The notes: generated by a model not told the origin, from the sequence alone. A DNA stretch of 64,000 nt from Polyangium mundeleinium (GCF_028369105.1 NZ_JAQNDO010000001.1:8836501-8900500); one strand, 5' to 3'; shown: positions 1 to 9,601, counted from the stretch's first letter. Program-made: numbers and translations.

Positions 1-136
1 GCTCGGGGATTCGGCGCTCGGCACGGTCGAGGTGCTCTCGGGCCTCGGCGAGGGTGAGGAGGTCGTCGTCGAGGGGGTCTTCACGCTGAAGAGCGCGGTC
101 CTCAAGGGCACGATCGACGAGGAGGGTCACCACTGA
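1..136 (+). CDS. C-terminal end of an RND efflux periplasmic adaptor (HlyD/CusB-like)
   Basis: Only the last 44 codons are present; the reading frame enters at base 2 and ends with the TGA at 134-136. The residues spell a short beta-rich tail (VEVLSGLGEGEEVVVEGVF, then LKSAVLKG) typical of the membrane-proximal end of CusB/CzcB membrane-fusion proteins. The stop overlaps the ATG of the next gene by one base (TGATG), as expected when adaptor and pump are made together. Such adaptors bridge the inner-membrane RND pump and the outer-membrane channel. The family call rests on the short tail plus the neighbour. Confidence 0.8.
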   Translation, partial: LGDSALGTVEVLSGLGEGEEVVVEGVFTLKSAVLKGTIDEEGHH

Positions 137-3100
137 TGGCCTTCCTCTCTGCGATCGTCGCGTGGTCGCTGCGGAATCGATTGGTCATCGTCGCGGCGAC
201 CGTCCTGTTTGCGCTCTTCGGCATTCGCGCGGCGACGACCCTCCCGATCGACGCCGTCCCCGACGTCACCAACGTGCAGGTGCAGGTCATCACGACGGCG
301 CCCGCGCTCTCGCCGGTCGAGGTCGAGCAATACGTGTCGGTCCCGGTCGAGCGGGCCATGGCCGGCATCCCGAACACGACCGAGATCCGTTCGATCTCCA
401 AGTATGGGTTGTCCGTCGTGACGGTCGTCTTCCGCGACGGCACGGACATCTACTTCGCGCGGCAGCTCGTGAACGAGCGCATGCGCGAGGCGCAGGAGGC
501 CGTCCCCGAGCAATACGGCATGCCCGAGATGGGGCCCATCAGCAGCGGCCTCGGCGAGATCTATCAATTCGCCGTTCGCAACGACAACCTCACGCTGATG
601 CAGCTCGAGGAGGTGCTCGACTGGCAGATCGCTCCCGCGCTCCGCACCGTCCCCGGGATCGTCGAGGTGAACAGCTTCGGCGGCGAGGACAAACAGTATC
701 AGATCGTCCTCGACCCGAAGCGGCTCCAGGCGGCCGGGATCTCGGTCGCGCAGGTGATCGATGCGCTCGAAAAGTCGAACGCCAACGCGGGCGGCGGGTA
801 CATCGAGCACAACCGCGAGCAGTTCGTCATCGGCTCCGATGGGCTCGTGAAAGACCTCGACGACCTGCGGCGTGTCGTCATCGGCGCGACGTCGGACGGC
901 GTGCCCGTCACGATGGACACGGTGGCCGACGTGCAATTCGGGCCACGCCTGCGCAGGGGCGCCGCGTCGAAGAACGGCGAGGGCGAGGTGGTCGTCGGCG
1001 TCGCGATGATGCTGATGGGCGAGAACTCCCGCACGGTCACGCAAGCCGTCAAGGAGCGGCTCGCCGCGATTCAGCCGTCGCTGCCCGAGGGCACGCGGAT
1101 CGAGCCGTTTTACGACCGCTCGGTGCTCGTGAATCGCACGATCAAGACCGTCGCGACGAACCTCATCGAGGGCGCGCTCCTCGTCATTGGCATCCTGTTT
1201 CTCCTGCTCGGCGATCTCCGCGCGGGCCTCGTCGTCGCCCTGGTCATCCCGCTGTCGATGCTCTTCGCGATCACGGTCATGAACGCGGCGGGGTTGTCCG
1301 GGAACCTGATGAGCCTCGGCGCCATCGATTTCGGGCTCATCGTGGATGGAGCCGTGATCATCGTCGAGAACGCCGTCCGGCGGCTCTCGCTCCGGCAACT
1401 GGAGATCGGGCGCGCGCTCACCGAAGGCGAGCGCGTGGAGACCGTGCGCGAGGCGACGCTCGAAGTGCGCTCGGCCAGCGTCTTCGGCGAGGCGATCATC
1501 GCCATCGTGTATCTGCCGATCCTGGCGCTCACGGGGATCGAGGGAAAGCTGTTCCACCCCATGGCGATCACCGTGCTGCTCGCCTTGCTCGGGGCATTCC
1601 TCCTCTCGCTCACGTTCGTCCCCGTCCTCGCGAGTTACTTGATTCGCCCTGGAAAGGGCGAACACGAGACGTGGCTCTTGCGGAAAGCGCACGCGCTTTA
1701 CATCCCGCTGCTCCGGCGTGCAATGCGGCGGCGGTGGGTCCCCTTGACGGCCGGCGTGCTCGCGCTCGCGGCGGCGGCCGTGGTGTTCACGCGGGTCGGC
1801 GCCGAGTTCGTGCCGCAGCTCGACGAGGGAGATCTCCTCGTCGAGGCGAGGCGGCTCCCCGGGATCGCGCTGAGCGAATCCGTCTCGACGGACCTTCGGT
1901 TGCAAAAAGCGATCAAAGAGGTCCCGGAGGTCGATTACGTCGTCAGCCGCACGGGGGCGCCGGAGCTCGCGACCGATCCGATGGGCGTCGAGCAATCCGA
2001 CGTGTACGTGGGTCTCAAGCCGCGGGACACGTGGAGGCCAGGCATCACCAAGGAGGACATCGCCAAGGAGATCGCCGAGGCCGTCGAGCACAAGGTGCCG
2101 GAGGTGGCAGGCGGCGTTTCGCAGCCGATTCAAATGCGCACGAACGAGCTCGTGGCGGGCGTACGCTCGGACGTCGCCGTGCTCCTCTATGGGCCCGACC
2201 TCGACCAGCTCCGCACCCACGGCGACCGCGTGGCCGAGATCGTTCGAAAGATCCCCGGCGCGGAGGACGTCCGGGTGGAGCAGGTCGCGGGGCTCTCGTA
2301 TCTGCGCGTCATTCCCGATCGCGGCAAGCTCGCGCGGTATGGCCTGACGGTGGCCGACGTCAACCAGATCGTCGAGACGATGGCCGTGGGGCATTCGACG
2401 GGCGAGGTGATGGAGGGCGAGCGCCGCTTCGGGATCGTCGTGAAGACAGGTCACGGCTTCAACGGGGAGCTCGACGCGCTGCGCGCCTTGCCCTTGCGAT
2501 CGGTGAGCGGGCAGATCGTGCCGCTCGGGGACGTCGCCGAGCTGAAGTTCCTCACGGGGCCTGCGCAGGTGAGCCGCGAGAATCAATCGCGCCGCCTGAC
2601 CGTGGAGTTCAACGTCCGCGGCCGGGATCTGCTCTCCGTCGTGGCGGAGGCCCAGGCCGCGGTGGAGCGCGGCGCGCGGCTGCCGACAGGGTATCGCGCC
2701 GTATGGGGTGGACAGTTCGAGCATTACGAGGAAGCCAAGGCGCGCCTTTCCATCGTCGTGCCGCTCGCGCTCGCGCTCATTCTGTTCCTGCTCTGGTTCG
2801 CGTTTCGCTCCACGCGCGCCGCGCTCTTGATCTTCCTCGGCGTGCCGTTCGCGACCATCGGCGGCATCTTCGCGCTCTGGCTCCGCGGCATCCCGTTCTC
2901 GATCTCGGCCGGCGTCGGCTTCATCGCGCTCTTCGGCGTGGCGGTGCTGAACGGCCTCGTGCTGGTTTCGTTCGCGCGGCACCTGGAAGAGCAGGGCATG
3001 GGCCACGCGGATGCCATCGAGCATGCCGCGGAGCTTCGTCTGCGCCCCGTGCTCATGACGGCCCTCGTCGCGTCGCTCGGCTTCGTCCCGATGGCGATCT

Positions 3101-3246
3101 CGACGGCGCCGGGCAGCGAGGTGCAGCGACCCCTCGCGACGGTGGTGATCGGCGGGCTCTTGACGGCGACGCTCCTCACGCTGTTCGTGTTGCCCGTCGT
3201 GTACACATGGCTCGGGAAGGAGCCGAGGGCGGCCCGGACCGACTGA
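136..3246 (+). CDS. Heavy-metal efflux RND pump, CzcA/CusA family
   Basis: This 1036-residue protein is full length for the HME-RND family of proton-driven inner-membrane exporters. A first membrane helix near residues 12-30 is followed by the typical LPIDAVPDVTNVQVQV stretch. In helix 4 the motif DFGLIVDGAVIIVEN (D398, D404, E411) matches DFG-x3-DGA-x3-VEN, the signature of CzcA/CnrA/NccA-type pumps for divalent cations (Zn, Co, Cd, Ni). CusA-type Cu/Ag pumps have a different helix-4 motif. Two large periplasmic loops and a second block of helices (about 870-1025) complete the duplicated RND fold. It starts on the overlapping TGATG of the adaptor gene. The outer-membrane partner is not in the window, and the exact metal cannot be read from sequence alone. 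Confidence 0.93.
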   Translation: MAFLSAIVAWSLRNRLVIVAATVLFALFGIRAATTLPIDAVPDVTNVQVQVITTAPALSPVEVEQYVSVPVERAMAGIPNTTEIRSISKYGLSVVTVVFRDGTDIYFARQLVNERMREAQEAVPEQYGMPEMGPISSGLGEIYQFAVRNDNLTLMQLEEVLDWQIAPALRTVPGIVEVNSFGGEDKQYQIVLDPKRLQAAGISVAQVIDALEKSNANAGGGYIEHNREQFVIGSDGLVKDLDDLRRVVIGATSDGVPVTMDTVADVQFGPRLRRGAASKNGEGEVVVGVAMMLMGENSRTVTQAVKERLAAIQPSLPEGTRIEPFYDRSVLVNRTIKTVATNLIEGALLVIGILFLLLGDLRAGLVVALVIPLSMLFAITVMNAAGLSGNLMSLGAIDFGLIVDGAVIIVENAVRRLSLRQLEIGRALTEGERVETVREATLEVRSASVFGEAIIAIVYLPILALTGIEGKLFHPMAITVLLALLGAFLLSLTFVPVLASYLIRPGKGEHETWLLRKAHALYIPLLRRAMRRRWVPLTAGVLALAAAAVVFTRVGAEFVPQLDEGDLLVEARRLPGIALSESVSTDLRLQKAIKEVPEVDYVVSRTGAPELATDPMGVEQSDVYVGLKPRDTWRPGITKEDIAKEIAEAVEHKVPEVAGGVSQPIQMRTNELVAGVRSDVAVLLYGPDLDQLRTHGDRVAEIVRKIPGAEDVRVEQVAGLSYLRVIPDRGKLARYGLTVADVNQIVETMAVGHSTGEVMEGERRFGIVVKTGHGFNGELDALRALPLRSVSGQIVPLGDVAELKFLTGPAQVSRENQSRRLTVEFNVRGRDLLSVVAEAQAAVERGARLPTGYRAVWGGQFEHYEEAKARLSIVVPLALALILFLLWFAFRSTRAALLIFLGVPFATIGGIFALWLRGIPFSISAGVGFIALFGVAVLNGLVLVSFARHLEEQGMGHADAIEHAAELRLRPVLMTALVASLGFVPMAISTAPGSEVQRPLATVVIGGLLTATLLTLFVLPVVYTWLGKEPRAARTD

Positions 3247-3319
3247 CGTCCCCGCGCCCCCGCGGAACAAGAACCCGCGCTCGCGGAAAATCACCCCGAA
3301 CATGCTAGGGTCGGGTCCC

Positions 3320-3838
3320 ATGGCGCAACCCTTCGACGCGGAGCTCGAAGAGCTCGTCAGCAAGTTTTCCCGCGACTTGGCAGACCAGATCCGCGCGCTC
3401 CTCCTCCGTCGGCTGGGGATCGAGCGCGCGCCGGCCACACGCGTCCCCACCCCGCGCACGGTGCAAGTGAGGTCCGCGCCGGCCTCCGCGCCCTCCGCGC
3501 CCACCTCCTCCCGCGGCAAACGCGCGCCGAACCGCGCCCCGGCCACCGTCCGCGCCCCCGTCTCCGAGCGCAGGAACGCCGCCCGCCCGACGCACGAGGA
3601 GCGCGCCGCGGCCATCGAGCGCATCGCTCGCATCGTCGGCAATGGAAGTGGCCTCAGCGTGGGCGAGATCGAGCGGCAGTCCGGCTTCACGCGCTCCGCC
3701 GTCGGCTCCGCGCTGAAGACGCTCAAGGATCAGGGGCGCATCTTCATGGGCGGCACGAAGCGCTTCGCCCGCTACGCGACGACCCAGGCCGCCGCCGACC
3801 AGGCCAGCCTCGAAGCCCGACGCGGCGCCGCAGCTTGA
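3320..3838 (+). CDS. Winged-helix DNA-binding-like protein with basic Pro/Ala linker
   Basis: I do not recognise a named family. The 172-residue product has an N-terminal helical part (about 1-35), a low-complexity Arg/Pro/Ala/Ser linker (about 36-95), and a C-terminal segment (about 96-155) that reads as a winged helix: helices around ERIARIVGN and VGEIERQSGF, then a recognition-helix-like RSAVGSALKTLKDQGRI and a short wing. The basic linker would suit DNA binding. I start at ATG 3320 because an AGGGT lies about 8 bases upstream; an in-frame ATG at 3302 would add six residues. It ends 7 bases before uppP, so the two are probably cotranscribed, but nothing links their functions. Confidence 0.6.
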   Translation: MAQPFDAELEELVSKFSRDLADQIRALLLRRLGIERAPATRVPTPRTVQVRSAPASAPSAPTSSRGKRAPNRAPATVRAPVSERRNAARPTHEERAAAIERIARIVGNGSGLSVGEIERQSGFTRSAVGSALKTLKDQGRIFMGGTKRFARYATTQAAADQASLEARRGAAA

Positions 3839-3845
3839 CCCTCGG

Positions 3846-4667
3846 ATGACCTGGCTCGACGCCCTTCTCCTCGGCGCGCTCGAGGGCCTCACCGAGTTCT
3901 TGCCCGTCTCGTCGACCGGTCACCTCATCCTGCTCGGCGCCTGGCTCGGCAAGCACGACGAGGTCGCGAAGACGCTGGACGTGGTGATCCAGCTCGGCGC
4001 CGTGGTCGCGGTCGTCGTGTACTACCGCGCCCGCCTCGCCGCGCTCGCCCGCGGCTGCCTGCGCAAAGACCCCGCGAGCCTGCGCCTGCTCGCAGCGCTC
4101 GCCGTCGCCTTCACCCCGGCCGCGTTCGTGGGCTTTCTGCTGCACGGCTTCATCAAGGAGCGCCTCTTCGGCCCCGGTCCCGTCGGCCTCGCGCTCATCG
4201 TCGGCGGCGTCGTGATGACCGGCGTCGACGCGTGGCGGCGCAGAAACGGCGCGGAGTCGGGCGCGGACGACGATCCGGAGCTCGCCTCCATCACGCTCGG
4301 CCGCGCCGCCGTGATCGGCCTCTTTCAGTGCTTCGCGCTCTGGCCCGGCGCGTCGCGCTCCATGACCACGATCGTGGGCGGCCAGCTCGCCGGCCTGCGC
4401 ACCAAGGCCGCGGCAGACTTCTCCTTTCTGCTCGCCATCCCCACGCTCGGCGCCGCGACCTTTTACGACCTCGTCAAGGGCGGCGCGGCGCTGCTCGCCT
4501 CTCCCTCCGGCCCGCTCTCGCTCGCCGTGGGCCTCGCGGCCTCGTTCGTCGTCGCGTGGCTCGTGATCGCCGCATTCCTGCGATACCTCACGCGCTTCGG
4601 GCTCGCGCCGTTCGGCCTCTACCGCATCGCCCTCGGCGCGCTCGTCCTCTGGATCGCGCAGGCCTGA
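3846..4667 (+). CDS. uppP: Undecaprenyl-diphosphatase (UppP/BacA family)
   Basis: The 273-residue polytopic membrane protein has the usual UppP length and both signature stretches: EGLTEFLPVSSTGHL near residues 15-29, with the catalytic Glu and the Ser/Thr-Gly-His part, and PGASRSMTTIVGG near residue 167, with the phosphate-binding Arg-Ser pair. UppP dephosphorylates undecaprenyl pyrophosphate to recycle the lipid carrier for peptidoglycan and surface polysaccharides; overproduction gives bacitracin resistance in other bacteria. It starts 7 bases after the winged-helix gene. No regulatory feature is visible. Confidence 0.95.
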   Translation: MTWLDALLLGALEGLTEFLPVSSTGHLILLGAWLGKHDEVAKTLDVVIQLGAVVAVVVYYRARLAALARGCLRKDPASLRLLAALAVAFTPAAFVGFLLHGFIKERLFGPGPVGLALIVGGVVMTGVDAWRRRNGAESGADDDPELASITLGRAAVIGLFQCFALWPGASRSMTTIVGGQLAGLRTKAAADFSFLLAIPTLGAATFYDLVKGGAALLASPSGPLSLAVGLAASFVVAWLVIAAFLRYLTRFGLAPFGLYRIALGALVLWIAQA

Positions 4668-4721
4668 GCCAACGAAAGAGCGCTTCATTTCGAGATCACG
4701 AGTCGATACAGTGCGCGCCTC

Positions 4722-7700
4722 ATGAAGAGGTCCCTGCTTCGCCGGACGAGCGCCGGCTCCTCCGTCGTCGCGCTCGCCGCGCTCGCGACCGCGGCAGCCA
4801 CCGCCTGCTCATCCACGCCGCCGCCCGCGCCCAAGCCCATCGCCAAGCCCGCGCCGCCGCCCGTGATGGTGGCCGCGCCCGCGCCCCTTCCGCCGTCGCA
4901 CTGGTCGTCCGCGGGCGGCGCGACCGAGGTGGGCCCGAAGCTCGACGCGGGCACACTCGTCCTCGTCGGCGGGCGCCGCGCGCTTGTGGGCAAAGACGGC
5001 TCCGTGAAGGCCGAGACCGCGCCCGCGCCCGAGCCGCTCGAAGAGGTGGTCGAGGTCCCGATGCCGAGCGGCGGCCGCCGCCTCGTGGCGCGAGGTCATC
5101 GCGGGATCTACAGGCTCGACGATCCGCTCGGCGCCCCGAAGCCGCTCGCCCAGGCCGAGTCCGACATCCGCTCGATGGGCGCGTACGCGGGCCTCGTCGC
5201 AGTGTGGACCTTCGGCGGCGACATGCCGCGCTTCGTCGACGTGGAGACGGGGCGCATCAAGCCCGTGACCACGCTGCCGCCCCTGCCTTTGCGCGCGGTC
5301 GCGTTCCGCGACAGCAAGGAAGGCGCGGGCGTCTTCGACGGCGTGGGGCTTGCGGTCACGGCCGACGGCGGCGCGACGTGGAAGCGCGTGACCGAGGACG
5401 TGAAGGGCGACGCGCTCCGCGTGTTCGAGATCGCGCTGCGAGACAACATGCTCCGCGCGTTCGTGTACGACGAGGGCCGCGACGCGCCGATCGACGTGGC
5501 GCAGGCGCGCCTCGGGCGGCTCGCGGATCACACGCCCAAGGAAGACGAGCCGGCGCTCGTGAAATGGATCCGCGCGACGCACCGCGATCCGCTTGCGGCC
5601 GCGGCCGCGGCGGGCGTGTTTTTGCCCGACGGCGGCGCGATCGTGGCGAGCCACGGCCTGCTCGCGCGCGTCGACACGAAAACCGGCATGGTCACGGCCG
5701 CCGCGGAGTTCGCGCGTGGCGACGGGCTCGGCGCGTGTGGCATGAGCCGCGCCGGCAAGAACGCGTGGATCGCTTGCTCGCTCAGCGAGGAGATGGGCGG
5801 CGATCGGTACGATCCCTTCGGCGTGATGCGCGTCTCGCTCGAAGGCGGCGCCTTGAAGCCGGAGCGCCCGGCGCTCATCCGCAGCGGCGAGGCCGAGCTC
5901 CGCACCTCGCCGAGCGGCGGCGTCCTCCTGCTCGGCCCCTGCAGCACGGACGACGACGGCGACATCTGCGCGCGCCAGCCCGACGGCCGCTGGCTCACGC
6001 TGCGCGGCGAGATCGACCTCTACCCGCGCGGCGCCGGTCCGCTCTCCGACGGCCGCATCGCGTTCGTGCGCAACATCTGGGAGGGCGACGTGCCCGAGTC
6101 GGAGCGCCGCGACGAGGAGGAATCCGGGCGCGATCGCGAGGAAGAAGAGGAGCCGCGCGAGGAGGGCGAAGGCGATCGCGAGGACAAACCCGTCCCCGAG
6201 CACAAGCGCGTCTACGTCGCCGCGCTCGGCGAGGGCGGCAAGGAGGAGCGCATCGCCACGATCGACTTCCAGCCGATCGGCGAGCTCCGCGTGATCAGCG
6301 CGATCGAGGAGGACGACGAGCACACGCTCTCCTTCGTGATGGCCGACGACGAGGGGGTCTACGCGGTCTCGCAGGCCACGGGTTCGGGCAAGGAGGCGCG
6401 CAAGCCGCACCGGCTCCAGGGCGCGTCGAACGCGCGCATCCGCGGCGGGCGTGGCATCGCGGTCGGCGAGGAGGGGATCAGCGCGTCGAGCGACGGCGGC
6501 CGGACGTGGCAGAGCGTGCCGCTGCCGGAGCCCGTGCGCGCGTCGCTCCCCGACCTCAGCGGCCTGCTCGACGATGCCACGGTGTTCAGCTCGTCCGAGG
6601 TCGGCATGATGCTCGATCGGCACGTGCGGATCGGCTGGGGCGCCGAGGAGCCGCGCGAGGACCGCGCCGATCCTCCGTTCGACGTGACGATCGCGCGCAA
6701 CGAGACGAACTACGGTCCGGGCGCGGATCGCGTGCTCGCGTGCACGAGCGAGGGCCCGCTCCAGGCCACGGCGCCGCTCTCGAGCTCGAGCCTCATCGCG
6801 CAGCTCCTCGGCAAGAAGGGCGCGGCGCCGAAGGGCACGCGAAGGGCGACGAGGACGGCGCCCACGGCGCGCAACGGGCTCATGGACGTGGTCGCGCTGC
6901 TCGAGGAGGAGGGACCGGACAAGCCCGGCTCGGAGCCGGCGAAGTGGACGCTCTCCTGGCACGACGCGGCCGAGGTGGGCGGCAAGGTGCGCACGTGGAG
7001 CGGCCCGCCGCCGAAGGGCACGGCGTGGGGCACGGAGCTCCGCGCGGCGGCAGGCAGCGGCGCCCGTGCGCTCTTCACGCTGCGCGTGGGCAGCTCGAAG
7101 AACCTGCTCGTGCGCACGAAGGCCGGCGGCGGCGTGGAGACGGCCGAGGTCGGCTACGATCTCCTTCCCACGAACGAAGTCGTGTTCGGCGTGGACAAGG
7201 GCGAGCCGATCGCGTGGATGCGCGACACGGCGCTCGTCGTGTGGGCCCTCGGCGAGGCGCCGCGGATCATCGGGCACGTGGCAGCGCGCAGCACGCGCAC
7301 GCTCGGCGAGCCGACGAAGGACGGGATCCCGGTCCTTTTGAGCTCGAACGACTGGAGCGCGATGCGGGTCTTCCCGATCCCGCCGCCCGAGAAGAAGGGC
7401 GCGCCCGCGCCTCTGCCGCTCGCGCCGACGCTCGAAGGCTGGACGACGGTGCCGAACGTCCGCAACCAGGTCGGCAAGCTCGCTTCGTGCGGGACGAAGC
7501 CCAAGGCGGGCGCACGGTTCTTCGTGACGCGCGGGTATGCCCGGGCCGCGATGGACGGAGCGAGCGGCTCGCTCGCCTCGGCGCTCTACGACGTGCGCCT
7601 TTCGGGAAACGACGCCTGCATCGCGCAGATGTCCACGCTCTACGCGCCGGACCGAGCCTCGGCGCGGCCGACGCCGCCGCCGCCGTCGACGGCGCCCGGC

Positions 7701-7847
7701 AAGGGAGCTCCGCCGCCCGCGAAGAAGGGCCCGATCACGTTCGTGCGGGCGGACTTCCTCGGCAAGAAGGCGGAGGGCGGCGATCGCGGTTTGCCGGCCA
7801 AGGATCAGGTCTTCAAGCTGTCCTGCACGCTCGAAGAGCGGAAGTGA
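4722..7847 (+). CDS. Large secreted lipoprotein with Asp-box (BNR) repeats
   Basis: The 1041-residue product begins with a lipoprotein signal (hydrophobic stretch, then ATACSS with the lipidated Cys near residue 29), followed by a Pro/Ala/Lys linker. At least two Asp-box motifs are visible: TADGGATW near residue 207 and SSDGGRTW near residue 589. These usually mark blades of a beta-propeller as in sialidases and BNR proteins. Between them is an acidic Glu/Arg/Asp-rich insert (about 450-495). A Pro-rich stretch lies near residue 985. No sialidase catalytic Arg/Asp set was recognised, so a binding or surface role is more likely than glycosidase activity. The role is unknown; no close named relative is recognised. 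Confidence 0.75.
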   Translation: MKRSLLRRTSAGSSVVALAALATAAATACSSTPPPAPKPIAKPAPPPVMVAAPAPLPPSHWSSAGGATEVGPKLDAGTLVLVGGRRALVGKDGSVKAETAPAPEPLEEVVEVPMPSGGRRLVARGHRGIYRLDDPLGAPKPLAQAESDIRSMGAYAGLVAVWTFGGDMPRFVDVETGRIKPVTTLPPLPLRAVAFRDSKEGAGVFDGVGLAVTADGGATWKRVTEDVKGDALRVFEIALRDNMLRAFVYDEGRDAPIDVAQARLGRLADHTPKEDEPALVKWIRATHRDPLAAAAAAGVFLPDGGAIVASHGLLARVDTKTGMVTAAAEFARGDGLGACGMSRAGKNAWIACSLSEEMGGDRYDPFGVMRVSLEGGALKPERPALIRSGEAELRTSPSGGVLLLGPCSTDDDGDICARQPDGRWLTLRGEIDLYPRGAGPLSDGRIAFVRNIWEGDVPESERRDEEESGRDREEEEEPREEGEGDREDKPVPEHKRVYVAALGEGGKEERIATIDFQPIGELRVISAIEEDDEHTLSFVMADDEGVYAVSQATGSGKEARKPHRLQGASNARIRGGRGIAVGEEGISASSDGGRTWQSVPLPEPVRASLPDLSGLLDDATVFSSSEVGMMLDRHVRIGWGAEEPREDRADPPFDVTIARNETNYGPGADRVLACTSEGPLQATAPLSSSSLIAQLLGKKGAAPKGTRRATRTAPTARNGLMDVVALLEEEGPDKPGSEPAKWTLSWHDAAEVGGKVRTWSGPPPKGTAWGTELRAAAGSGARALFTLRVGSSKNLLVRTKAGGGVETAEVGYDLLPTNEVVFGVDKGEPIAWMRDTALVVWALGEAPRIIGHVAARSTRTLGEPTKDGIPVLLSSNDWSAMRVFPIPPPEKKGAPAPLPLAPTLEGWTTVPNVRNQVGKLASCGTKPKAGARFFVTRGYARAAMDGASGSLASALYDVRLSGNDACIAQMSTLYAPDRASARPTPPPPSTAPGKGAPPPAKKGPITFVRADFLGKKAEGGDRGLPAKDQVFKLSCTLEERK

Positions 7848-7906
7848 TCGAAGTCGGCTCCCCCTGACTTGTACGGAAGGACCGAACAACCCAAAAGGTG
7901 TTCGTC

Positions 7907-9043
7907 ATGTCCGACCGACATCCCCACCCTCCCCACGAACCGCCGCGCGCCGTCCGGGACCTGAACGACGGCGTGGAGGACCAGCTCGTGCCGATCACGG
8001 CGCTGGATCCCCTGCAAATCAAGAGCTTCGACGATCTCGTCACGGCCATGGGCCGCACGGCCTTCAGCGGCCGCTCGCTCGGCGAGGCGTGCGACGTGCT
8101 GACGGAGATGACGCTCGATCCGGAGTGCCTGATCGTCGCGACGTTCTCCGGCGCGATGACGGTCGCGAAGATGGGCATGGTCATCGTCCGCATGATCGAA
8201 GCGGGGATGATCCACGCGATCATCTCGACGGGCGCGCTGATGGCGCACGGGCTCAGCGAGGCCGTGGGGCTTTTGCACTACAAGGCAAACCCGAACGTGC
8301 CGGACGAGGTGCTCTTCCAGAAGGGCTACAACCGCGTCTACGACACGCTCGAGATGGAGAAGAACCTGAACACGATCGACGAGTTCGTCCGCGCAGAGCT
8401 CGACAAGCTCGACCCGAACGTGCCGTGGTCGAGCGAGATGATCTGTCGCCAGCTCGGCAAGGCGCTCGCAGAGATGGGTGATTCTCCGGGCATCCTGCGC
8501 AGCGCCTACCTGCACAACGTGCCCGTCTACGTCCCCGCCTTCACGGACAGCGAGATAGGCCTCGACGTCGCCGTGTGGAAGCTCCGGCAGATCCACGCCC
8601 AGCACGGCAGCGATCCGCACTTCGATCCGTTCAAGCACGCGGCCCCGCCGGCGTTCAACCCGTTCCTCGATCTGCTGAGCTACGCGAAGCTCATCGCGAC
8701 GAAGAAGAAGCTCGGCATCTTCACGATCGGCGGCGGCGTGCCGCGCAACTGGGCGCAGCAGGTCGGGCCGTTCTACGACATCGTGGGCCACCGGCTCGGC
8801 GTGGAGGTGACGCACCCGCGCTTCCAGTACGGCGTGCGAATCTGCCCCGAGCCGGTGCACTGGGGCGGTCTCTCGGGCTGCACCTACTCGGAGGGCGTGA
8901 GCTGGGGCAAATTCGTCCCGCCAAATGAGGGCGGCCGCTACGCCGAGGTGTACGCAGACGCGACAGTCGCGTGGCCGCTCCTCGTACGCGCAGTGCTCGA
9001 GCGGCTGGAGAAGCGCCGTAACAAGGCCACGGAGGCCAAGTAG
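7907..9043 (+). CDS. Deoxyhypusine synthase family protein (homospermidine-synthase-like)
   Basis: The 378-residue protein is colinear with deoxyhypusine synthase: an NAD-binding Rossmann core with TFSGAMTVAKMGM and IISTGALMAHGL near the front, a GGGVPRNW loop, and the active-site SEGVSWGKF near the C-terminus, where K335 aligns with the lysine that forms the enzyme-imine intermediate. In eukaryotes and archaea the enzyme transfers the aminobutyl group of spermidine to eIF5A. Bacteria lack eIF5A, and bacterial homologues, including a cyanobacterial one, have been tied to homospermidine synthesis. I infer a polyamine role here. I start at ATG 7907, which has AAAAGGTG upstream, rather than the GTG at 7898. 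It stands alone, with a convergent neighbour downstream. Confidence 0.88.
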   Translation: MSDRHPHPPHEPPRAVRDLNDGVEDQLVPITALDPLQIKSFDDLVTAMGRTAFSGRSLGEACDVLTEMTLDPECLIVATFSGAMTVAKMGMVIVRMIEAGMIHAIISTGALMAHGLSEAVGLLHYKANPNVPDEVLFQKGYNRVYDTLEMEKNLNTIDEFVRAELDKLDPNVPWSSEMICRQLGKALAEMGDSPGILRSAYLHNVPVYVPAFTDSEIGLDVAVWKLRQIHAQHGSDPHFDPFKHAAPPAFNPFLDLLSYAKLIATKKKLGIFTIGGGVPRNWAQQVGPFYDIVGHRLGVEVTHPRFQYGVRICPEPVHWGGLSGCTYSEGVSWGKFVPPNEGGRYAEVYADATVAWPLLVRAVLERLEKRRNKATEAK

Positions 9044-9076
9044 GACGGCTCCCCCAGGAGACGGAGAGCGGAGGAG

Positions 9077-9598
9077 CTACGGCGGCGAGGGTTTTCCCCG
9101 CGGATCCCGCCGCCGCGCCCACTCGCACATCACCATGCCCGCGGCGATCGCCACCGGGTACGAGTGGTTGATCCCATACATCGGAATCGCCAGGATCTCG
9201 CTGCACGCCGCGAGCAACGTGTCCGAGAGCCCGTCGTTCTCGCTGCCGAACAGGAACACGAGGTCGTCCGGCATCTCTGCTTCCCATAACGTCGTGCGCG
9301 CGTGATCTCGCTCGACGCCGATCAACGGGCGGCCACGCACGGCTTCGAGGAAGGCCGCTTCGTCGGGGCACTCGACGATCGTCTCGTACTTCGCCATCCC
9401 CATCGCGGCGCGCTCGTACCAGGGCTCCGTGCCCACGAGGAAGATCTCCCGCACCAGGAACGAGTGCGCCGTGCGGATGATCGCGCCGATGTTGAAGGGG
9501 TTTTTCGCGCGGCAGACCGCGATCGAGAACGGGTGCCGGATCGGGGCGAGTTCCTCGCGGATCTCGTCGGTGGACAGGTTGAACGCGGGGACCTTCAC
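9077..9598 (-). CDS. SpoU/TrmH-family RNA 2'-O-methyltransferase
   Basis: The 173-residue protein is a compact SPOUT methyltransferase. Motif 1 is NIGAIIRTAHSF (near residues 36-47), motif 2 LVFLFGSENDGLS (about 112-124) and motif 3 AIPMYGINHSYPVAIAAG (about 136-153). These form the trefoil knot that binds S-adenosylmethionine in enzymes methylating ribose 2'-OH of tRNA or rRNA. The catalytic Arg of motif 1 is present. Motif 3 has SYPVAIA where most relatives have SLNVSVA, which may signal a divergent RNA target. Translation starts at GTG 9598, three bases after the stop of the upstream lipoprotein gene, so the two are likely cotranscribed. The RNA target cannot be assigned. Confidence 0.85.
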   Translation of the reverse strand: MKVPAFNLSTDEIREELAPIRHPFSIAVCRAKNPFNIGAIIRTAHSFLVREIFLVGTEPWYERAAMGMAKYETIVECPDEAAFLEAVRGRPLIGVERDHARTTLWEAEMPDDLVFLFGSENDGLSDTLLAACSEILAIPMYGINHSYPVAIAAGMVMCEWARRRDPRGKPSPP

Positions 9599-9601
9599 GG
9601 A

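Noticed and set aside
127-3726. A 1199-codon open frame on the minus strand opposite the CzcA gene
   Set aside because: It is antisense to a clear CzcA pump, is rich in Arg/His/Asp/Glu without any motif, and is expected from GC-rich codon bias.
4232-7867. A 1211-codon plus-strand frame overlapping uppP and the BNR lipoprotein gene
   Set aside because: Composition is Arg/Pro/Ala-dominated shadow of the real genes in another frame, with no start signals or motifs.
4809-7889. A 1026-codon minus-strand frame opposite the BNR lipoprotein gene
   Set aside because: Antisense shadow, no family motif, no ribosome site.
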